From Fontivivens sp964399735 (GTDB lineage: Bacteria; Zhuqueibacterota; Zhuqueibacteria; Residuimicrobiales; Krinioviventaceae): a stretch of 11,066 bases of DNA. Both the position numbers and the translations under genes were made by a program. Shown here one piece after another: positions 7,109 to 11,066 of this stretch. Below the pieces are notes generated by a model. The model did no database searches. It was not told the DNA's origin and saw nothing but the letters and a program-made list of their open reading frames with translations. Where the stretch lies: assembly GCA_964399735.1 (NCBI GenBank), contig CAYNSO010000113.1:1-11066 (forward strand). Reading direction: 5' to 3'. The stretch's first letter is position 1, and each line of letters begins with the position of its first letter.

Positions 7109-7201
7109 TTTTATCATTCAGAGGGGGTAAACTTTTTTACTTGTTTTTCATGTTCAAGATAACGATTTTATGTTTCAGGGTAATTTTCTGAAATGATAAA
7201 A
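7109..7201. repeat. Long-range imperfect inverted repeat with competing short hairpin
   Basis: TTTTATCATTCAG (7109-7121) is complementary to CTGAAATGATAAAA (7188-7201) over 13 pairs with a single bulged A, enclosing 66 bases. The right arm's CTGAAA (7188-7193) can pair instead with TTTCAG at 7173-7178 (loop of 9). The two foldings exclude each other. The element sits just after the operon's last stop and overlaps the promoter region of the next gene. Read as RNA it could protect the operon 3' end; read as DNA the arms could be paired operator half-sites. No poly-T run follows the right arm, so it does not look like an intrinsic terminator. Confidence 0.4.
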
Positions 7202-7209
7202 AATATAAT
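7173..7209 (+). promoter_or_regulatory. Putative promoter (TATAAT) with inverted repeat over the -35 region
   Basis: A perfect TATAAT lies at 7204-7209, about 48 bases before the ATG at 7258, giving a leader of roughly 40 bases. The hexamer 17 bases upstream (7181-7186, TAATTT) is a poor -35. The inverted repeat TTTCAG-N9-CTGAAA (7173-7193) covers that -35 region, which is where an activator or repressor would bind. ACGGAG at 7245-7250 is the ribosome site for the peptidase gene. Suggestive only. Confidence 0.4.
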
Positions 7210-7257
7210 TCTCAATGGCATGCCGGCGAGGAATGGTACATTAAACGGAGTATACGC

Positions 7258-8502
7258 ATGAATTATGAAAATATCAGGATTGATCTGGAAAGGAAATTAA
7301 CCAAAGAGTTGTATACCACCTTTGAAGGGAAATTAATTAAAAAGTTGTTGAACGAGGCGCAAATTGAACCGCATAAGGAAAATATTAAATCCATATTTGA
7401 AGGAATGAATTTTAAAATATCACAAAATTTATCACCCAAATTGTATACCCTGTGCCAGGATGTGCAGCAAAGACTCGACTTTACGGACAAGACCGATTAT
7501 TTTATCGCCAACGATCCGACCCTGAATGCCTTTTCCATTTATCGCGCCGAAGAAAACCACAGTCATATTGTTGTACTGAATTCCGGTTTGGTGGAAAAAC
7601 TGGATGATGATGAATTGATGTTTGTCATTGGCCACGAGATCGGCCATTTGATCACCGGCAATTCCGATTTATTACGTATTTTAGAATTCCTGTTTACCGA
7701 AAACAACCCAATTCCGCTGATATTTTATAACAAGATTCAACTGTGGAAAAAAGTTTCGGAATTGACCGCTGATCGGTTTGGCTTTATTGCCAGTCCAACA
7801 ATGGATAAATGTGTAACCAATTTTTTCAAGCTGTCATCAGGTCTGGATACGACCCGCATTGCTTTTTCACCGCAGGAGTACCTGGCCGAGGTTGAAAACC
7901 AGATTATTAAAATGCAACAAAACAAATCGGTACAGTATTTTGATCATCCGGTCAACCCGGTGCGGGTAAAAGCGCTGCGGTTGTTCAGCGAATCGGATTT
8001 GTTCCGGAATTATAAATCCGGCGATACAAAATTCACCGACGCCGCCCTGAATACCAGTGTGCAGCAGTTATGTGAGTTGTTGTACACCATTGATGATTCC
8101 GAGATTGGTGTGCATCGCAAGAATTTTATAGCCGCCGGCGGCCTGATCGTCGCCGGGGTGGATGAGCAGATCACCGCAGAAGAAATGACTTCAATTTTAT
8201 ACACCCTGGCAAATTTCACCATATCGCCGCAAGAGTTCCTGGATTCCATTGTCAAATCGGGCAAAGTTGAGGATTTGTTTGCCAAGTCTCTGTTGGCAAT
8301 TGTTAAAATGAATCCGGGCGAACGCTTTAATTTATTTGCCTTTCTTATCGATATTGCCCTGGCGGACGATTCTGTTATCAAGGGCGAAATCGACTTGTTG
8401 TTCACCCTGGGCGTAAGGTATTTCGGTTTGACCCGCAAGGAAATAGCCCAGATGATTGCAGCAAAAATACAGGCAGGATTTGTTCCCAGCGTTTTGAAAT
8501 AA
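7258..8502 (+). CDS. Soluble M48-type zinc metallopeptidase with C-terminal TerB-like domain
   Basis: A 414-residue protein with no visible signal peptide or membrane segment, so probably cytoplasmic. After an N-terminal helical region (about 1-75), the peptidase domain contains HEIGH (126-130, zinc ligands H126 and H130, catalytic E127), the third-ligand motif SELTAD (E168), and HPVNPVR (230-236), the usual M48 end motif. This is the order HExxH...ExxxD...HPxxxR of M48 peptidases (HtpX/Oma1/YcaL superfamily), which are usually membrane-bound or exported. Residues about 265-405 are all-helical and carry two acidic motifs resembling the TerB/DjlA-N repeat, VAGVDEQITAEE (298-309) and ALADDSVIKGEIDLL (367-381). 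TerB-like domains are thought to sense or bind metals or link to membrane and stress complexes. The gene has its own ribosome site (ACGGAG) and promoter-like box and is flanked by gaps, so it is probably monocistronic. Target and role are unknown. Confidence 0.82.
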   Translation: MNYENIRIDLERKLTKELYTTFEGKLIKKLLNEAQIEPHKENIKSIFEGMNFKISQNLSPKLYTLCQDVQQRLDFTDKTDYFIANDPTLNAFSIYRAEENHSHIVVLNSGLVEKLDDDELMFVIGHEIGHLITGNSDLLRILEFLFTENNPIPLIFYNKIQLWKKVSELTADRFGFIASPTMDKCVTNFFKLSSGLDTTRIAFSPQEYLAEVENQIIKMQQNKSVQYFDHPVNPVRVKALRLFSESDLFRNYKSGDTKFTDAALNTSVQQLCELLYTIDDSEIGVHRKNFIAAGGLIVAGVDEQITAEEMTSILYTLANFTISPQEFLDSIVKSGKVEDLFAKSLLAIVKMNPGERFNLFAFLIDIALADDSVIKGEIDLLFTLGVRYFGLTRKEIAQMIAAKIQAGFVPSVLK

Positions 8503-8506
8503 TTAG

Positions 8507-8564
8507 ATTCAGACCCGCTTCCAGGGTTACTGAATAACTGAATTTTCTAGATCAGGCTTTTTTT
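8507..8564 (+). terminator. Probable transcription terminator of the M48-TerB gene
   Basis: Four bases after the stop begins a hairpin: ATTCAG+ACCC (8507-8516) pairs with GGGT (8524-8527) and, after a 2-base bulge, CTGAAT (8530-8535), with a 7-base loop. A second weak stem, CTGA (8538-8541) with TCAG (8552-8555), leads almost directly into GC and a run of seven T (8558-8564). The T-run is 22 bases past the stronger hairpin, so the geometry is imperfect. Strength is uncertain. Confidence 0.45.
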
Positions 8565-8581
8565 AGCAGTAATAAAGCTAT

Positions 8582-8617
8582 AGAATTTATGTTTCTGTTA
8601 AAAGAAACATAAATTCT
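8582..8617. repeat. Perfect 15-bp inverted repeat with 6-base loop
   Basis: AGAATTTATGTTTCT (8582-8596) is exactly complementary to AGAAACATAAATTCT (8603-8617), separated by GTTAAA. It is AT-rich and no T-run follows on either strand, so it is not a standard intrinsic terminator. It lies between the M48-TerB and patatin genes, about 115 bases before the likely patatin start. It could be an operator for a dimeric regulator, a stabilising RNA hairpin, or a dispersed genomic palindrome. A chance perfect 15-bp arm match at this spacing is unlikely. Confidence 0.7.
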
Positions 8618-8721
8618 GAATTAACGTATCAGGATTACCTTAATAGTATTTTATATAACGTAACTGTTCTAAACAGGGCTTGTCCTCAAATTTACTGTAT
8701 TATTGGTATGCCTATATGGGC

Positions 8722-8736
8722 AGGAGATATGGCTTG
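8722..8736 (+). promoter_or_regulatory. Ribosome binding site deciding a TTG start for the patatin gene
   Basis: AGGAG (8722-8726) is 7 bases before TTG 8734, the best ribosome site in the region. The in-frame ATG at 8716 and TTG at 8680 have no purine-rich site at the right distance. Starting at 8734 also gives a textbook signal peptide: a short basic start, then a hydrophobic stretch. ATG 8716 would add six residues and cannot be ruled out. Confidence 0.6.
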
Positions 8737-10959
8737 ACAGGAACTGGAATAAAAAAATTTCGGTTATTATTGCAAACTCTGCCGGCTTTTTGTATTTTGC
8801 TAGCGGCGATAACAGTTAAACCGGTATATGCCGGCAACAGTTTTTCCCCTGATTCCAAAATTGCCCTGGTATTAAGCGGCGGTGGCGCCAAAGGTCTTGC
8901 GCATATCGGCGTTATCAAGGTATTGGAAGAAGCCGGCCTGGATTTTGATATTGTTACCGGCACCAGCATGGGCTCTATTATCGGCGGCTTGTATGCAATT
9001 GGTTATGATGCCAAAACACTGGAAAAGATTGTCAAAGAAATTGACTGGATCGACCTGTTTACCGACGCTCCGGCCCGCAATGATCTGCCTTTTCTGGAAA
9101 AGGATGATGCCAGAAAATTTATTGGCGGTTTTCCCATCTATAAAAACAAGATCGTTTTGCCATCAGGATTGATCGTTGGACAAAAGATTTCTACGCTGTT
9201 GACCAAACTGACCTTGCCTTATCATCACGTAGAAAATTTTGCGGAATTTCCCAGGGCGTTTCGCTGCCTGGCTGCCGATATTGAAAGCAATGAGCCGGTT
9301 GTGTTGAGTAAAGGATTTCTGCCCGATGCTATCCGCGCCAGTATGGCTATTCCTTCGGTTTTTACCCCGGTGGAAATTGACGGTCGCATGCTCATTGATG
9401 GCGGCACCGCCCGCAACCTGCCCGTGACTGACGCCCTGGATATGGGCGCCACTTTTGTAATTGCTGTAGATGTCTCCGACGCCCTGTTGAGCAGCGATAA
9501 ACTAAATTCAGTATTGAGCGTCATGGTGCAGACCATCAATTACCAGGTAAAGACGAATGTACAACAGCAATTACCCCTGTGCGACCTGGTAATACACCCT
9601 GAAATTGATGAATTTACCATAATGGATTTCGCCCACGCTGATACTTTGATTAAAAGTGGTGAAGCAGCAGCCCGGAAGATTTTTCCGCAACTTGCTGCCC
9701 TGGCTGATTCGCTCAACAAGTATCGTGATAAAGAAAAAGCGCCGCTACCTTTTACCAATATTGTAGAAATTAATTTAACCGATTTACAGATCGACGGGTT
9801 GCACCGGGTGTCGCAGCAATTTGTCCAATCCCGGCTTAATGTCAAACCTCCATGCAATATTACTATGGCTGAACTGGATAAAGCCATCAGTCGATTATAT
9901 GGCAGCCAGTTTTTTCAACGGGTAACTTATCAGTTAAAACCAGAGTCCAATGGCTGCCGATTGATTGTGCGGGTAGTGGAAAAGTCTACCGATTATATTA
10001 ATTTTGGTTTCAATTATTCCAGCAAGCATGATGCGGGATTCCTGTTAAATGTAACTTTTCGGAACATGTTTGGTCATGGCTCCCGGTTATGTTTTGATAA
10101 CCGTCTGGGCCGTAACAGTAAATTCAATGGCTCTTATTTTTATCCCACCAGTATTTGGCCCGGTATCGGTTTTGGCATAAATTACAATATCCGGGATTAT
10201 GAACATGATTATTACCAGCAAGGCGTTCACCTAGCCCGCTACAAGTTTACCGATCTCTCTGGTGATTTGGCTGTTCAGACTATAATTTCCAATACTTTTT
10301 CTTTTGGCGCAAAACTGCAACGGCAAAGAAATGTGCTTCGCCCAAGTATCGTTCCCCAAGCCTGGTCTCAGGAAGACAGTTACAGAAATTTCTGGAATGT
10401 ACTTGCTTATCTTGAAATGGACACCTTTGACCATACAGAATTCCCTCATCAGGGAGGTAAACTATACCTGGAAGCCAAAAGATTTACCTGCATGCCAAAA
10501 AGTTATGACAAACCTTTTGAGCGTTATATCTTTAATTATTCCCGCGCCCGCATGGTAACTCCCCGCACTACAATTATTATGAATTATATATCCGGTTATA
10601 CCCGTGGAAAATCGATACCGCGAGAGCAAAATTTCTTTTTTGGCGGCTATCATCCCCTGCAAAATTACATGTTTCCCTTTTCCGGCCTTGATAATATGGA
10701 AATTTCTGCCCGTAATCTCATCATCGTCCGCATGGCCATTCAAAGCGAGTTTTATTCACGCAATTATATAACGCTTGATCTAAATGCCGGCAAGTATAAT
10801 GAAAACTTTGAACGTCTTTTCCACTATGATCAAACGGTTCTTGGCTTTGGTTTAACGTATGGGTTGGATTTACCTTTTGGCGTGGTCAAGGTCTCTGTTG
10901 CAATTAATAACCAAAATCGGGATATTTGTTCAGATTTGACTATCGGACATGGGTTCTAA
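8734..10959 (+). CDS. Patatin-like phospholipase fused to POTRA and Omp85-type outer-membrane barrel
   Basis: From TTG 8734 the product is 741 residues; the frame extends upstream to ATG 8716 or TTG 8680. Order: Sec signal peptide (about 1-33, KK then LLLQTLPAFCILLAAITV, cleavage after PVYA); patatin/RssA-type domain with oxyanion loop SGGGAKG (about 48-54), nucleophile S78 in GTSMG, and the dyad Asp D222 in DGG; one POTRA-like domain (about 341-418); and a C-terminal beta-barrel (about 420-741) ending in Phe, the usual recognition residue of outer-membrane proteins. The architecture matches the PlpD/type Vd group, in which the barrel anchors or exports a serine-aspartate lipase; Bacteroidota-type relatives are common. 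The expected activity is phospholipid hydrolysis at the cell surface or in the periplasm. In the barrel's usual GG...RGY lid-loop motif the Arg is replaced: here it reads GGYHPLQNY with Q643. The gene stands alone, with hairpins upstream. Confidence 0.9.
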   Translation: MTGTGIKKFRLLLQTLPAFCILLAAITVKPVYAGNSFSPDSKIALVLSGGGAKGLAHIGVIKVLEEAGLDFDIVTGTSMGSIIGGLYAIGYDAKTLEKIVKEIDWIDLFTDAPARNDLPFLEKDDARKFIGGFPIYKNKIVLPSGLIVGQKISTLLTKLTLPYHHVENFAEFPRAFRCLAADIESNEPVVLSKGFLPDAIRASMAIPSVFTPVEIDGRMLIDGGTARNLPVTDALDMGATFVIAVDVSDALLSSDKLNSVLSVMVQTINYQVKTNVQQQLPLCDLVIHPEIDEFTIMDFAHADTLIKSGEAAARKIFPQLAALADSLNKYRDKEKAPLPFTNIVEINLTDLQIDGLHRVSQQFVQSRLNVKPPCNITMAELDKAISRLYGSQFFQRVTYQLKPESNGCRLIVRVVEKSTDYINFGFNYSSKHDAGFLLNVTFRNMFGHGSRLCFDNRLGRNSKFNGSYFYPTSIWPGIGFGINYNIRDYEHDYYQQGVHLARYKFTDLSGDLAVQTIISNTFSFGAKLQRQRNVLRPSIVPQAWSQEDSYRNFWNVLAYLEMDTFDHTEFPHQGGKLYLEAKRFTCMPKSYDKPFERYIFNYSRARMVTPRTTIIMNYISGYTRGKSIPREQNFFFGGYHPLQNYMFPFSGLDNMEISARNLIIVRMAIQSEFYSRNYITLDLNAGKYNENFERLFHYDQTVLGFGLTYGLDLPFGVVKVSVAINNQNRDICSDLTIGHGF

Positions 10960-10979
10960 CGCGCGGGTAAGTACAACTG

Positions 10980-10996
10980 ATAATACCCTGTATTAT
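10980..10996. repeat. Short perfect palindrome after the patatin gene
   Basis: ATAATAC (10980-10986) and GTATTAT (10990-10996) are exactly complementary with a 3-base centre. It is 20 bases past the patatin stop and about 13 bases before a promoter-like element. It has the size and shape of a binding site for a dimeric regulator, but could also be chance in AT-rich DNA. Confidence 0.3.
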
Positions 10997-11008
10997 AAGG
11001 TCAGCCGC

Positions 11009-11037
11009 TTGAACGCAATGCTGCTATGTTCTATAAA
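11009..11037 (+). promoter_or_regulatory. Putative sigma70-type promoter for a gene beyond the window
   Basis: TTGAAC (11009-11014) and TATAAA (11032-11037) are separated by exactly 17 bases: four of six and five of six matches to the -35 and -10 consensus. No coding frame starts before the right edge, so the gene it serves would lie downstream. The remainder of 10960-11066 shows no gene. Confidence 0.45.
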
Positions 11038-11066
11038 GCGATTAATTTAGCCTGGTTCAAAAATTT

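Noticed and set aside
7127..7140. Intrinsic terminator directly after the operon (small GTAAA/TTTAC hairpin with T-run 7133-7138)
   Set aside because: The stem is only 5 weak pairs and the T-run is part of the hairpin itself rather than following it.
8698..8703. TATTAT as a -10 box for the patatin gene
   Set aside because: Good -10 match but no acceptable -35 at 16-18 bases upstream, so a promoter is not claimed there.

Overview
The window carries the 3' end of a tightly packed plus-strand operon (about 1-7102), followed by two separate plus-strand genes (7258-8502 and about 8734-10959). The last gene encodes a secreted patatin-type lipase fused to an Omp85-type outer-membrane beta-barrel, so the host is a Gram-negative, two-membrane bacterium. 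Composition is moderate in GC. No taxonomic marker is present; a lineage such as the Bacteroidota/Cloacimonadota side of the tree is only a guess.

Region 1 (1-7102) holds seven genes with gaps of 14, 15, -13, -4, 20 and 3 bases: an ALDH7/antiquitin-type alpha-aminoadipate semialdehyde dehydrogenase (5' end outside the window), a class III PLP aminotransferase, an isocitrate/homoisocitrate/isopropylmalate-type beta-decarboxylating dehydrogenase, an HMG-CoA-lyase-like DRE-TIM metallolyase, a family III CoA-transferase, and the large and small subunits of an aconitase-like hydro-lyase of the LeuCD/homoaconitase type. The set does not fit leucine synthesis: there is no isopropylmalate synthase, and a lyase and a CoA-transferase are present instead. 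It also does not match the usual glutaryl-CoA route of lysine breakdown.

The central proposal is inference. The operon may degrade lysine by running the alpha-aminoadipate (AAA) biosynthetic pathway backwards: lysine -> aminoadipate semialdehyde -> 2-aminoadipate -> 2-oxoadipate -> (reductive carboxylation) homoisocitrate -> homoaconitate -> homocitrate -> (CoA transfer) homocitryl-CoA -> (lyase) acetyl-CoA + 2-oxoglutarate. The carbon balances (C6 + CO2 = C2 + C5), and the 2-oxoglutarate made is an amino acceptor for the transaminations. Two details in the sequence fit. The dehydrogenase carries the Lys-Tyr...Val signature of NADP-dependent isocitrate dehydrogenases. The lyase keeps the catalytic residues of HMG-CoA lyase but has lost a conserved active-site Glu and changed nearby substrate-pocket residues.

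Region 2 (7103-8502) has a 155-base intergenic stretch with a TATAAT box and overlapping inverted repeats, then a soluble M48-type zinc metallopeptidase joined to a C-terminal TerB-like domain. Region 3 (8503-8733) is intergenic and contains a probable terminator and a perfect 15-bp inverted repeat. Region 4 is the patatin-Omp85 gene, which probably starts at a TTG. Region 5 (10960-11066) has a small palindrome and a good sigma70-like promoter that probably serves a gene beyond the window. No tRNA, rRNA, CRISPR array or mobile element was seen.
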